DNA from: Glebionis coronaria
Lineage: Eukaryota; Streptophyta; Magnoliopsida; Asterales; Asteraceae
Length of the DNA: 64,000 nucleotides
NCBI GenBank assembly: GCA_025667525.1
Contig: JANFOE010000577.1
Coordinates: 124,001-188,000, forward strand
Direction of reading: 5' to 3'
A model generated the notes under the pieces. The model did no database searches. It had not been told where the DNA came from and worked only from the letters and a program-made list of their open reading frames with translations. Positions 23,302 to 34,661 of the stretch are shown here, piece by piece; positions within the stretch are counted from its first letter, which is position 1, and each line of letters opens with the position of its first letter. Made by a program: the position numbers and the translations under genes.

Positions 23302-26105
23302 CACTACAAGAAAAAGGGGTATTTGAGACGGGAAAAAACTATGCCAAATACTCAAAAAACCGTGCCGAATGCTATTTGGCACAGCTTTGGCACGCTTTTG
23401 ACTCCATCCTAAATATGAGGGTGCCAAATACATTTAGGTCGGGTTGAAACCGTCCTAAATAGTAGTTGGCATGGTTCTTGTGACGGTTTAATTTTGGGGT
23501 GCCATGAGTGAGAGATATTTGGCACGACTAATGATTTTTCGTTCCAAAATAGGCATTCGTCACACTTTTGTATCTCGTGCCAAATGTGTATTTGGTACTA
23601 ACCCATTTCCCGTGCCGGATAGTAATTGGCACAATTTTTAATTTTTGTGCCAAAAATAAAAATAAATAGGACAATTTTATCTACCATGACATATGTATTT
23701 GGCACGGTTCTTATTTTTTGAGCCAAACTTATTTCGCACATCTTTATCCGCTTTGCAAAAAAATGTTTTGTACGTTTTTTTCATTTGTTATAATAATCGT
23801 TGGCAAAATTTTGCATTCATGAATTAATTATCTGGCATTATTCCCGTAATATAGCTAACTTGTATTAACATCATTTTCGATTACATATATGTTTTAATAT
23901 ATGACCGTATATGTTATAACCATCTGAAACTACGCAACTATAGTTCACTCAAATTAATTTTTATAAAAACGAAATTAATATAGTCACTTGAATACACTAT
24001 AAAGTAAAATACATGGTCATTCAAATGACAAAGATATAACTAAAAGTCAATAAAAAAATTCAATAAAGCTTATTGGATCACGTCTCTTCATTGTAATTTC
24101 AACATCATCGTATCACGTCTCTTTATTGTGAAACCTGCAATGCAATATTTCAACATTAGAAAAATGTATGAAACTAAAATAAAGTTATTACAATTTTTTT
24201 AAGGCTCAAAATCTTCAAAGTCAAAACGAACTCAGGTAAAATGGTTTCAACACTTAGACTTATTTGAAAAGGGCAAACAAGTTGAAAGTATTTGCTAGAC
24301 TCTTATAAATGGATTTAAATTAGAAAAGAAATTGAATCAATATCAGTACCTCTAACGTATGATGTGTAATGTTTGTCAACATAATTTGAATGTACGTCAT
24401 TTTAAATTGACATTCAAACCATATTAGACTTGGTTAATCACCAAGTAGTAAATGGATTGAGTGAGGTGAGGAAATACAAACTCATTTGAAGACAAAAACT
24501 TTATGATAATATACAAAACCCAAAGCAAGAATTTGAAAGAACACGAACCGGACGTAATCGACTGGCTTGACTTGGAACTCAAATCACGAACATGTCCCAA
24601 TTATGAACCATGACTTAACTGAACGCAAACCGCAAGCCTGCACCAATCACGTGATTCGAACACGAACAATACAATTGAATGTAATGTGATATGAAATCAA
24701 AGCTCATAGATGTACCTAGCTAACTTGAATAGAATCTGACACAAACATGCCTTCGACTCAAACGCTCACCACTATGAACCAAAGCAATTCCATCTTATAT
24801 TTGTGTTGCTCTCACCCTCGATCAATGAGGTGAAAGGAAGACGTGATTAACATATATACGCCTCCAACTTCACTCCGCCGTCACTTTACCTAAACGCTTC
24901 TAAAACTCGACTACTGAAGTAGCAATTCTCGATCTCTTTCGATCAGTGATGGCGTAGGAGAGAAGTCTCTCCGCGGCAGTTTTCAACACCACAAAAGAAC
25001 ATTCCGATTATTATGATGTTGTGGCCACATTTTAGGGTTTTGAGTATATGGAGGCGTGTATATATGTAACTGAAGAAGTTGTGAATACCTAGTCTTTCGG
25101 ATAGCTTGGCCCATTTAGCTTCCAATTCCTTTGCATAATAATACATTTTTCATCTTAGCAATATTATTTTATTATTATTTTAGTTATATCATAGTAGTAT
25201 TCGTTGTATATATACTTTAAAACTAGTGATATTTTTTATTTTTTATTTAATAAAGCAAAATGATTAATATGTGTTTTTCATTAGAAAAAACATTTATAAG
25301 TAATAATTTTTAATTTAAATTTTGTTGGTTATGTTTTTTTTAGTTCTAACTTTTATATCTAGATAAAAGTTTTTAAGAAACCTACGGATATGTTTGATGA
25401 AAAAAAGACATAAAATAGGTGTCAAATTTATAAAAAAAAGTTGAAAAAGATGAGATAATGATAAAACTTTAGTGGTTAAATTTTAAAAGAGTTAAAAGGT
25501 TATTAGACATCAGAGTCGATTAAACAAAATGAATATACATTTTTATTTTGTATACAAGATAACTAAGCAAAATATAGTTTACACATGTGGTACAAAGCGT
25601 AAATCGAGTTAGTTATCCATAGATGTTTCAAATACTTAAGAAATTAGATATGCTAATAAAAACGCCCTATATACATTCGTACTTTCCACAACTTATAAAA
25701 ATCACTCCAAATATAAGTATTTGTGCATTAGATAATGTTCAAAATACATATAAATATTTGTCATCGGTGTTACCAATCGGTCGAGTTCGAGATACACATG
25801 TATATGGCACCGAAATTGATAGTGTTCTAAATACGCATGCAATTTTGGCACCTGTGGTAGCAATTGTCCCAAATACATATGTATTTGGCACCGCTAACTT
25901 AAAATGACCCAAATACACATGTATTTGGCACCATTATTAGAAAGTGTTCCAAATGCATACGCATTTGGAACGGTTTTTTAATAGTCATCCCAAATACCTA
26001 GTTTTTTTGGAACGCTTAGCTAATAAGTGCCAAATACGTGTATTTGGCACGATATTTTGACCTTTCCAAAAACTTTCGTCCTAAAAAACCCTTTTTCTTG
26101 TAGTG
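23302..26105. mobile_element. Non-autonomous CACTA (En/Spm) transposon, 2804 bp
   Basis: Terminal inverted repeats CACTACAAGAAAAAGGG are identical for 17 bp at both ends. The target duplication ATA is at 23299-23301 and 26106-26108. The empty site survives in the paralogous LTR at about 56494 (TTGCACTATCCC). Subterminal regions (23340-23720 and 25880-26060) are packed with direct and inverted TATTTGGCAC / GTGCCAAAT words, as expected for transposase binding in this superfamily. No transposase-like frame is present, so mobility would depend on a partner in trans. Between 24060 and 25600 I see nothing recognisable. Confidence 0.93.
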
Positions 26106-26199
26106 ATAGTGCAACTAAACTAATAATCACAATTATAAAGAATAATGAATGTATAGTGCAACTAAACTAATAATCACAAGTATAAAGAATAATGAATGT
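26106..26199. repeat. 47 bp tandem duplication beside the CACTA end
   Basis: ATAGTGCAACTAAACTAATA... is present twice (26106-26152, 26153-26199) with one or two differences. The other copy of this LTR (near 56450-56495) has it once. Both units begin with the ATA that serves as target duplication. Confidence 0.88.
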
Positions 26200-26783
26200 A
26201 AAGAGATACGGGAAGGAAAGATCAAACCAAACACAAAGGATTTATAGTGGTTTGGCAACGAAGCTCACTCCTCGTTCCTACTCCACTCCTCGACTAAAAC
26301 CTACTCGAGAGTTCACTAATCAACAAGCTCCTTAAGGTGGAGAAACTGTACACAATGTCGCTTAACCAATTTCTGACTCTAAGCTAAAAGTAGATCCCTA
26401 ATCTTAGCTAGGACGAATCTACAACAATATACTTTGAGGACTAAGTATTAACCTTAATACATACACAACTTCCAAATAGACACAACTACTTAGATCTTTA
26501 TAACAATGACACAACAATGAATGAATAAGTTTGGATCTTTAATGGATCTTCAAGGTAGAGACAACACTTCAAGGATGTTAGTGTTCTTCTCTTTGCACTT
26601 TGAGAGGAAGAGATGAGAGGAGAAAGATTCACTTCTAAACATGTAGTAATCAAACAAATGATCAAGGATTTGAGTGATTTAAGAAGTATGAAAGAATCTG
26701 GAAATGTATCTACAAAAGAGGTGAATTGAAAGTATGAGAATGGTCCACTAGTTATAAGACAAACATCCAACGGCTATGTCTGC

Positions 26784-26831
26784 CCGCGGTTCCTTATTGG
26801 AGCCCGCGGTTCCTTATCGATAAGGAACCGC
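26784..26831. repeat. GCGGTTCC cluster 3 with 26 bp perfect palindrome
   Basis: A direct copy (CGCGGTTCCTTATTGG, 26785) is followed by a perfect 26 bp palindrome at 26806-26831 whose half is GCGGTTCCTTATC. It lies in the U3 part of the copia A LTR. Confidence 0.85.
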
Positions 26832-27190
26832 TATAGGCGCTAAGGTACTGCCAGCGTAGAGTCCGCTCCCTTTTGTCTTTTAGTGGATTGGTTTGAATCT
26901 GGGGATAAAAATATCCTGAAAGGATATTCCAAACCAAGATAGAATATGCCATTTTCAAATTTCAAATTTTCAAATAATTAATTTAATAAAACTTTTTTTT
27001 AAAAAGAAAGTTTAATAATAAAACTTTGTCACATTTAATAAAAAGTGAGTTTTAAGAAAAGATTAAATCCTTGATCACTTAATTAGGATAAGTACTTGTT
27101 TGTTCATACCTTAAGTGATAATGGTTGAGATGAAAAATACTTGAACTCAAGAATTCGTTTTTCGTTGTTTTCGTAAATGCTTGTTTTTAC

Positions 27191-28650
27191 ATATTGTCGT
27201 AATCAAAACAAAGCGAGACCGAAAATGCAAGTAATGTTTTTAGGGATCATTGCATTAACAAAATCAAATGTTAAATGCGTCAAGGTAATCGGGACGAGGA
27301 TTGCCAATCCCGATGGATCCACCCACAATATTCGCGCTTAGCAACACAAATAAATTAACGGTTCATGATCAAGAGAGGAAACTTTAGGCTATTGACTAAA
27401 AGAAATAATATCATTGAAAACTGTTGAAAAGCATACAAGTCTGGATAGCATAAAAGTTCTGGATAGAATACAGTTTTTTTTAAATGGTTGTGTTCCACCA
27501 TGTAAAATCTCACCCCGCGTTTAGAAACAATGTGCAAGTAAAAAGGGGCTATGAACTCACCTTAGCTATGAGGTGAATCAATATGGAACTTGAGGGCTGA
27601 GTAGTAAAAACAAGAAACCAAGAAACTCTAAGTCATCCAAGACCTACGATAACGGGGCGCGAAAACTTAGAACATATAAAAATAACGTTTAGAAAACGCT
27701 TTGGTTACTATTAGTACATAAACCATCTTATAACTCGAAAGGCATTGCAATCTATCGACTAGAAATCAATTTGACTCAAAAGCACTATATTCCTACTGTA
27801 TGTACATGTTTATAAACATTAACTATACTCATCATACCCATTATTAACAAACACTTGTACACTTTGAGTTGAATATTAACGTTGACAAAAAGGGTTGCAC
27901 TAAATTTTCAGAAACATACTGTAAAGATTGTACCCCCATATCTAGAGTTCTATAATAGTAATAAATTCAAACTTTATGACCCTAGAAATATAAAATTATT
28001 AGCTTTCTAAAACTATAAGAAACACTATCATAGCTATTACTAATCAATGGGAAATTCAGTTTTAGTGCATACTACTCAGAATTGACTTTTTCGACAAAAA
28101 TTTGCATAAAGCCATTTTGACCATCATTTACATTCCATAAAAGATTTTAATTTGAAACAATTGGAAATCTTCACATTTGACTTATGCTACTGTAATAAGT
28201 CATAAAAATACTCACTTTGTCTTTTTATGCTTTGACCTCAAACACAAATTTGGCTCAAATGCCGATTTTGACTAGTTTTGACAAAACGGACGTAACTTAC
28301 TTATCCGGACACTTCTAAAAACCACCCAACTCACCAATTGTACTACACAACCAAGGATTACCAAAAATCAAGAAAGTTGCCAGTCTTATTTGGAGAAAAA
28401 TTTCGTGAATGGCTATAGCAATCTGCTATCATTCTTAACATAAAAAGTAAAAAAAAAATTAAAGTTTAAAGTCAATGAAAATTACAGACTATTATTGTAA
28501 CTTTTTAAAAAGGTAATAGGTGGAACATGACACATAAAGGTTAATATCATGTACATGTGTTAAAAATTTGAAACTATTAGTGGGTAAAGTTGATTGCATA
28601 CTTTATATTTTTCAAGAAATAATGTTTTTTGACGATTAACTTTGAAAATA
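27191..28650. other. Decayed repeat, probably old gypsy LTR sequence
   Basis: No coding potential. The stretch near 27540-27580 (AAAGGGGCTATGAACTCACC) resembles a phrase also found in the LTR debris at 44830 (AAAGGGGTTATGACTCACC), so this is probably part of a related old LTR. No boundaries, primer site or target duplication can be defined. The last about 90 bp (28560-28650) match 61447-61545. Confidence 0.4.
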
Positions 28651-28906
28651 CTACCTCCGTCCCAAATTAAGTGTCCACTATAAAATATTCTATGTCTTTG
28701 TTATTAAAATTTAACCATACATATTTGTATTTATGTTATATAATACTTGATGAAAGTTATATGAATAGATTTGGTTTTAAAATTTATTTTTATTGATATA
28801 ATTATCATCAAGTATTATATAATACAAATAAAAAATATTTATAGTTAAAGTAAGATTAAAAAGACTAAGAAAAAGTCAAATTGGATACTTATTATGGGAC
28901 GGGGAG
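28651..28906. mobile_element. Stowaway-like MITE (Tc1/mariner), 256 bp
   Basis: Inverted ends CTACCTCCGTCCCA...TGGGACGGGGAG, flanked by TA on both sides (28649-28650, 28907-28908). The interior is AT-rich and partly palindromic (CAAGTATTATATAATAC and its complement). There is no coding sequence. The paralogous sequence at about 61545 lacks it. Confidence 0.88.
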
Positions 28907-29130
28907 TAAATGATAGAAGATATTGTGATAATTAGTCCGAATATAATGATAAGAGATTGAAGAATTATATCTAATTATCAAATATTGCGCATAGTGGCGT
29001 CAATTCCTAGCGAAAGATGATAAATGATAGACGACGATATTGTGATAATTAATCATATCGATTCCGAATATAATGCTAAGAGATTGAAGAATTGTATCTA
29101 ATAACCAAATTTTGCGTATAGCGGCGAGAA
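28907..29130. repeat. Two tandem units, about 114 bp, related to the Helitron 3' subterminal region
   Basis: TAAATGATAGA...GATATTGTGATAATTA starts at 28907 and again at 29021. Each unit ends with a GCGCATAGTGGCG / GCGTATAGCGGCG block. The block and the following TAAT-rich sequence resemble 31190-31260 inside the Helitron end, so these are probably remains of the same family. Confidence 0.7.
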
Positions 29131-29172
29131 TGCAATTTTTTCAATAAAAATACCAAATTTTATAAAAGCAAC

Positions 29173-29255
29173 CTCAAATAATACCATTGTTATTTCCAAT
29201 TAACAAATTACATTCTCAAATAATACCATTGTTATTTCCAATTAACAAACTAAAT
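29173..29255. repeat. Tandem duplication, period 42 bp
   Basis: CTCAAATAATACCATTGTTA... at 29173 and 29215, nearly identical over the shared 35 bp. Confidence 0.85.
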
Positions 29256-31175
29256 TCATGCCATAAGTATTTTAGTAGAACACATGAGAAAGAACTGTAT
29301 TGCAAGTGAAAACATATAAGTGTTGAACACCCATTGTTTAATTATTTATGTTTTGGTCCTATTGATGAAATTATAACAACTCAAGTTTATGATTTACGTA
29401 GTATTTACATTGATTCTACCGATATTGGTCACAATTTTTTCAAATACCTAATTCAAATATACCTTATTTTGGAATTGTAAAGCATTTCAAGACTCTTCAA
29501 TATTATGGTAATGTTAGAAGACGTTATTACTAGAATTGACCCAGCTCACACGTGACTGAATGAGTGATATTAGCCATTTAATTCGAATGACTAATAAACT
29601 ACTCTCTTTTTTCTCACGTACATGAAAGAAGAGATAGTAGAGAGATGCTTACTTGTGGCTTCATTTTCCAACTGAAAGACAAATACATATGTGTAAGTTG
29701 AGCGTAATCTCAGAAATAGTGCAGTTTTGGGTTTACTTTGGTTGGTGTAGGATACTATAGAGAGAATACATAATCTTATTATGATCATATGAAGGCACAA
29801 AAAGTTGGAACACATGGAACAACTTAGCTTCTTTGGATTGAACACATTATGGTTGTTTGTATATCCAATGGAAAATATACATGGACATATATTTTTCATT
29901 AGTTTTAAATATACTCATAAAATCATTTATTTATTTAGGATGGCAGACATACATGTATTACATAGAAGAGCTTCCAACCATTCTCATGTTTATGAACTGA
30001 ATATTTCTTTATACTTTCAGACCAACAATGTATCAATATTGATTTCCTTATGCATTTAAGACTAATCGTGTAATTCAATAGGTTTCGTGGTTTCAAGAGA
30101 TGAATACTTCTAGGAGTTTTGTATGTTGACAACGTATCTTAATTGACCAAAAACACAAAAGGTTTTCAAGGAATATTAAACAATACAAGAAAGTAAAAAC
30201 ATGATAATATGATGTAGATCTTTAACGAATTTCGGATCTGCCAAACACACTAAAACCATCAAACGACAATAAATTGAAACACACCCAAACCAACTAAATA
30301 TAAGAAAAAACACATTACCATAGATCTTATCTCCTAACATTAAGCACAAATCACCAAACACACTCAAAACCACCAATCCATGGAAACCCACTAACCAACC
30401 AATAACGCCCAAACAACCTGAAAACACACCAGCTGCTGTTTTCAGGAGATCTTCATTCGCCATCACCTACGTCCATAAACCTAAAAAATAAAGGAATATA
30501 AAATCGTGGTCACAAATGTTACATACCTACAAGAGAAGATAGTCATGTTATGCAGATTCTTTCATGACATTCCTTCAAATGTTACATCCATCTTGAAAAA
30601 AAACAAGAAATGTTAGTTTTATTAAGAGAATAATGGTAGACAATAAAAAATACACAGTGGTCGAATAGAAGCATGTCACTTATTTAACATGAAAAAGCTT
30701 CCTATGCAAGATTAAAGTCCATGTCATTTTACTTCCTGATTTTTTGTGGTAGTACTTTTCAGCATTAAAATCGGTTGACTTCCCCTAGATAATGTATAAA
30801 TTAGAACATTACAACTCCGTTCCAACATATTTTCAAAATTTTAACATTCCCTTATTTACATAATAGGTGCAATTAATGTTTCAACAATGACATAGCACAT
30901 TACAGTTGTTTATATACACAACTCTTCAAATCATTTCCTTATTTACCTTTGCAAGTTTCAACTCATAGTATAATGTTTTTTAAAAATTTGCCAGCCATGA
31001 TTGAAGAGTTGCCAAATAAAAGAGTGTTCATATATATTCATGCGTTTCAAATTATATTTTAGATGAAAGTCAACCCTTATACATTACAGAGATTTTGTTA
31101 AACTTGCCTAATTTGTTGGTTTTTCAAGTTTCAACATTCAACTTTCAAAAAATAGGATACACCATTTATAGGGTA
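29256..31175. other. Intergenic AT-rich DNA, no recognised gene
   Basis: Short open frames only. The longest is on the minus strand at 30176-30466 (96 codons). It has an ATG in a fair context (GGTGATGGCG) and hydrophobic stretches (GVFSGCLGVIGWLVGFHGLVV), but I do not recognise it and codon use does not argue for a gene. Confidence 0.5.
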
Positions 31176-31324
31176 CTAGACGAGTACCCGCGCATAGCGG
31201 CGGAAATTTTTAACGGTAGATAATTAATGATATGCAATATTGTGGTAAATGTTTTGTGATCAATATAAAACGTAAAAAGATCAAAATGTGATTACAAACG
31301 TCAAAAATTATTAAAGATTTAAGA

Positions 31325-31587
31325 TTAACTTCTTGAAGTACCCTTTGTTGGCATATAAGAGCATGCAATGATGGCGATGAGTTGATTATCAGTGTAAGCT
31401 ATACATGATGGATCAAGACCACTCTCTTTCAACCACACAATATGATTCAATGATTGTCCATTAATCTAATAGATTAAGGGAAAACATGAGCACCCAAGTC
31501 TCTGCTTAAAAACACCTGCCTCATACACATAGATATATGTGTGGTTTTGTAGGACCAAGATGAATGGTTGCGCCAAGAAAAAAGGAT
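31325..31587 (-). pseudogene. Captured exon fragment, unidentified protein
   Basis: Minus-strand frame of 87 codons ending at TAA 31325-31327, with one internal TAG (after ...CSCFPLIY). It begins right after a good splice acceptor (TTGGTTGTTTACAG, ending at 31588). Sequence such as GQSLNHIVWLKESGLDPSC and DNQLIAIIACSYMPTKG has coding character, but I cannot name the family. Its retained acceptor suggests DNA-level capture by the surrounding Helitron. The reading frame relative to the upstream GMC fragment does not match, so it is probably from a different gene. Confidence 0.5.
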
Positions 31588-31962
31588 CTGTAAACAACCA
31601 ATTGATTTATATACCTTTTTCAATCCAAATAGTCAGTTAATAAATAAAATTTGACATATTAGTAAATTGCCATGTAACTGAGCTAAACTAAGGCTGAAAG
31701 ACCTAACATACAATGAGCAACTAAAGTATTTTTAATTATGAACCAACACAAACTACATCTAACACTACAACATATTTGCAAATCAAACGTACAACCTATG
31801 GAACATCAACATGAAGCACAAGAAATCAATATCTTGAATTGCACATTCTCTCTCAACATCTTCATCCCCATGTACATGCATAATTAGTACAAACATTTGT
31901 CACACAAACAACTTTCAACTGATACAAAAACAAAACAGTAACGAAAACGAATTAGTAAGTCA

Positions 31963-32090
31963 CCTGCCAAGTATCAAATGAGTAGTACGTGGGTTGGTTT
32001 CTGGCGAGCTAGACTGTAAAACTCGAACCATCCACAACGCGAAGAATATTAAAACCGACGACCTTCAAATTGTGATCTGGCGAATACAAC
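31963..32090 (-). pseudogene. GMC oxidoreductase (HOTHEAD/mandelonitrile lyase-like) C-terminal fragment
   Basis: One minus frame reads VVGFNILRVVDGSSFTV. After four extra bases (TAGC, 32008-32011) another frame continues SPETNPRTTHLILGR, followed by GTGACT, a plausible splice donor. The pattern LRVVDGS-FTVSP-TNP----LMLGR is the conserved C-terminus of plant FAD-dependent GMC oxidoreductases such as HOTHEAD, where the Asn of TNP lies in the active site. It is a single broken exon inside the Helitron and cannot encode a functional enzyme. Confidence 0.78.
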
Positions 32091-32464
32091 TAAAGAATAG
32101 TGATATGGATCCATACAATAAGGTTATTTATCTAGGCGTTAGGGTTATATAAATTTAAACTTCAAATTTAGAAATGTGGCCTCATTCTACAATTCTATCT
32201 TCTCTTGCCTTATATATGCGAATGAATCTATAAAACATCAGTTTTATTTATATAGGAAATGGTAATTTTAACTTTTTAAAAACATTTCATACGTTACTTA
32301 CTTTCATGCACATCAAATTATTTCCATTCAAAAGTTTCCTTTATATTCCAATAAAACAATTCTGTTTTGAAATTTTTGACAAACCATAAATACTTTCCTA
32401 TTTTAAAGTTTCAACATACCACCACGTTCAAGTGCGGCATATAATCAACGATATGATAATTGAC

Positions 32465-32635
32465 CTAGTGGTGGAAATTGTGCCCCGGTGAATCGACCGG
32501 GTTTACCCAATGGTAGAAACCTTGACCCGGTGACGCAACCGGATTGATCCGATGATCGAATCCGTAACCAACTGGGTTGACCCGATGGTCGAACCCGTGG
32601 CCCGATGACTCGACCGAATTGACCCAAAGATCTCT
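32465..32635. repeat. GC-rich minisatellite, about 42 bp period, about 4 units
   Basis: Units headed by CCCGGTGA(A/C)(T/G)C.ACCGG followed by TT.A(C/T)CC.ATG.T.GAA. GC content is far above the surroundings. A 60-codon minus frame across it is a repeat by-product (Gly/Arg/Pro-rich). Confidence 0.75.
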
Positions 32636-32699
32636 TAGAGATCAGTAATGTTTAATTTATAAAAATTGTAAAATACATGAGTTTCAACTTACTACCACT

Positions 32700-33942
32700 C
32701 AAAATATGGACAACCCTTTTTTACGTTTGATACCATCTAACCTTAATTTTATAAATACCTAGAGTAAAAGAGATAAGAGAAACAAGTGACAGTGAGTTGT
32801 TTATGTGGCCATATTCAACATTATATTTAGTGTTCACTCATCTTTAACTCGCCATTATACATCAACATGAGCTAATACCGGTAAACTAATACTAAAAGAC
32901 CAGCAAACTAAAGTTCAATGAACATACGAGATCATTGAAATATACCCGAGCCTAGCAAGACAAGTGGTGGTTTGGTGTCCTCGATCCCCGAGATCATTGC
33001 GGAAAAGCATAAGCCATGATTGAGATTCTATACACAGGTTGTAAGGTATTGTAAGTTTACATCAAACATTAGTGGTACATATAAAAAGTTGATATTCATG
33101 AGCGGATATGTAATTGTATTGTTACTGTTTCAACCAAACAACATATGGTACAGTTTTCTTCAACGCTAAAACGTGCCTTTAATTTTCACTGGTGTTTGGG
33201 ATAACTACCAGAGGAAAAGCTTTTAGTATATCTGAGATAATGTATGTGTTATCAGATATATGTCATATGACTAATGACTAGTCTGGTTTGTTGTTAGTTT
33301 TCAGTTATGTATCAAGGATATAGGCTTGTTTGTTCCTAATTTCTTATTCGTTGTAAAAGATGAATGTCCAAGTTGATTTAACTAATCAAAAGTTCACCGG
33401 TTTTCGCCAAAAAAACATACCATTAACTTGGTCAAATTGCTATCCACTAATTTCTGAACATACGATTAACTGCGTTAAACCCTACCAGACAGCAAGTAGA
33501 GATCAATCTTCATTATGCAGCAACAACATTCATTTTTCCCGATCACCATGCGATCTTGACTTAGCCAGGTTTCATTTTTCTAGATCTATGCTATTTTGAG
33601 CACTTGCTGTTTAGTTAACTAATCCTGATTGATGATGTGAACTGAAAAACTCGACGTATTGACAGTTATAGCACCTTGCACCTTATGTGAGTAACGGACA
33701 ACAAACAAAGTGGCTGGTTACATGCTTTGTCAATAAATACAAAGGCAGTGAATCAGTGAGTGTGCAAAATCAGTTTAAGCTTTCTCACCATCTGGTTCTT
33801 ACATTAAATTTGGCACCATTGCTGTACTCATATCCGATATAAAGTTCTACCAGTGTTTATTCGGCTCATAAACTTCCGAATACCTTAGGGTCTGGTGGAT
33901 CCCCTCACATTATCCATCCGCTACATAAAGTAACAGGATCAA
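32700..33942. other. Remaining Helitron interior, no identified gene
   Basis: Possible captured exons: a short plus frame near 32950-33020 reads EPSKTSGGLVSSIPEIIAEK before a stop, and a 79-codon plus frame lies at 33360-33599. Neither is recognised. Confidence 0.35.
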
Positions 33943-34318
33943 TATTATAAAGTAGCAGGTTGAAGTATGTTATGGTAATGTAATTAGCGGGCGTAGCAGG
34001 TTAAAAAGCAACCAGTTGACACAACATGCCCCGAGCATCAATCTTCCTGCAAAATGACTAAGACGATTCATGTTTACACAAATACACATAATCCAAATCC
34101 ACCCATAAACTTACATAACGAAACATTCATATTATAAAGTAGCAAGTTGAAGTATACAATGGGGTAATGAAATTACTGGGCGTAGCAGGTTTGAAAGCAA
34201 CCAATTGACGCCACATGCCCCGAGCTTCAATCTTCCTGCAAAATGACTAAGACGAGTCATGTTTACACAAACACACATAATCCAAATCCACCCATAAATT
34301 TACATAACGAAACATTCA
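33943..34318. repeat. Tandem duplication, 2 x 188 bp, inside the Helitron
   Basis: ATTATAAAGTAGCAGGTTGA starts at 33943 and ATTATAAAGTAGCAAGTTGA at 34131. Both run for 188 bp through ...CATAACGAAACATTCAT with few differences, so the duplication is fairly recent. Confidence 0.93.
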
Positions 34319-34661
34319 TAACCTGATCGAGCAGGTTGAACTTAACTACAACGATACCTTCGAAGCAAGTAAATACATAGGAGTGTGTATTTCTTATATA
34401 GTCATAGTGATTGGCGTTACAAGTTTATATGCATAATTATAATATCATTTCCAAGTTTAGATATTAATGATATTCCATAAAATACATGAGACATAGGAGT
34501 GTGTATATCATATATGCATGGCTGTAAATATAATTTCCAACTTTATGCATGACAACATAACATATTTTAAACTTTCCAAACTAGGGATACAAGAAACTTA
34601 CAACATAAGGGAAATTTTCAAGTTTCAACATTAGCTATCCCTCCTCTATAATTAGTAGAGA

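Larger units (their letters stand above)
16915..27190 (-). mobile_element. Ty1/copia retrotransposon 'copia A', minus strand, 3' end displaced
   Basis: On the minus strand: LTR (about 27190 to 23158, split by a CACTA element), tRNA-iMet primer site (GCTCTGATACCA at 23144-23155 on the plus strand), gag, protease, integrase, RT, RNase H, then a 1.3 kb tail ending at 16915. There the minus-strand LTR element 12875-16914 interrupts it. Domain order integrase before RT defines Ty1/copia. The 3' LTR should lie left of the window. Gag has an internal deletion and pol has several stops and frameshifts, so the copy is dead. Confidence 0.9.
23158..27190 (-). repeat. 5' LTR of copia A, split by CACTA insertion
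   Basis: The plus strand begins TGTAGAAACTAG next to the primer site (minus strand ends CTAGTTTCTACA). The other edge is probably ...TTTTTACA at 27190, giving about 1.2 kb of LTR once the 2.8 kb CACTA insert is removed; this edge is less certain. A second copy at 55807-56622 confirms the sequence from about 26745 down to 23158. A G14 run at 23172-23185 corresponds to a C-rich stretch in the other copy. Confidence 0.82.
31176..34661 (-). mobile_element. Non-autonomous Helitron, minus strand, 3486 bp
   Basis: Read on the minus strand, it starts TCTCTACTAATTATAGAGGAG at 34661 and ends CCGCCGCTATGCGCGGGTA...CTCGTCTAG at 31176. It has a short GC-rich hairpin about 10 bases before the terminal CTAG. 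It is inserted between A and T, as Helitrons are (A at 34662 complement, T at 31175 complement). There is no Rep/helicase. The interior contains plant gene fragments and two tandem repeats. A second similar 3' end is at 57635. Confidence 0.8.

Noticed and set aside
29591..30059. Small open frames on both strands
   Set aside because: Overlapping frames on opposite strands in AT-rich DNA with no motif; chance is sufficient.
32445..32627. 60-codon Gly/Arg/Pro-rich frame
   Set aside because: Product of the GC-rich minisatellite; no ordinary protein features.
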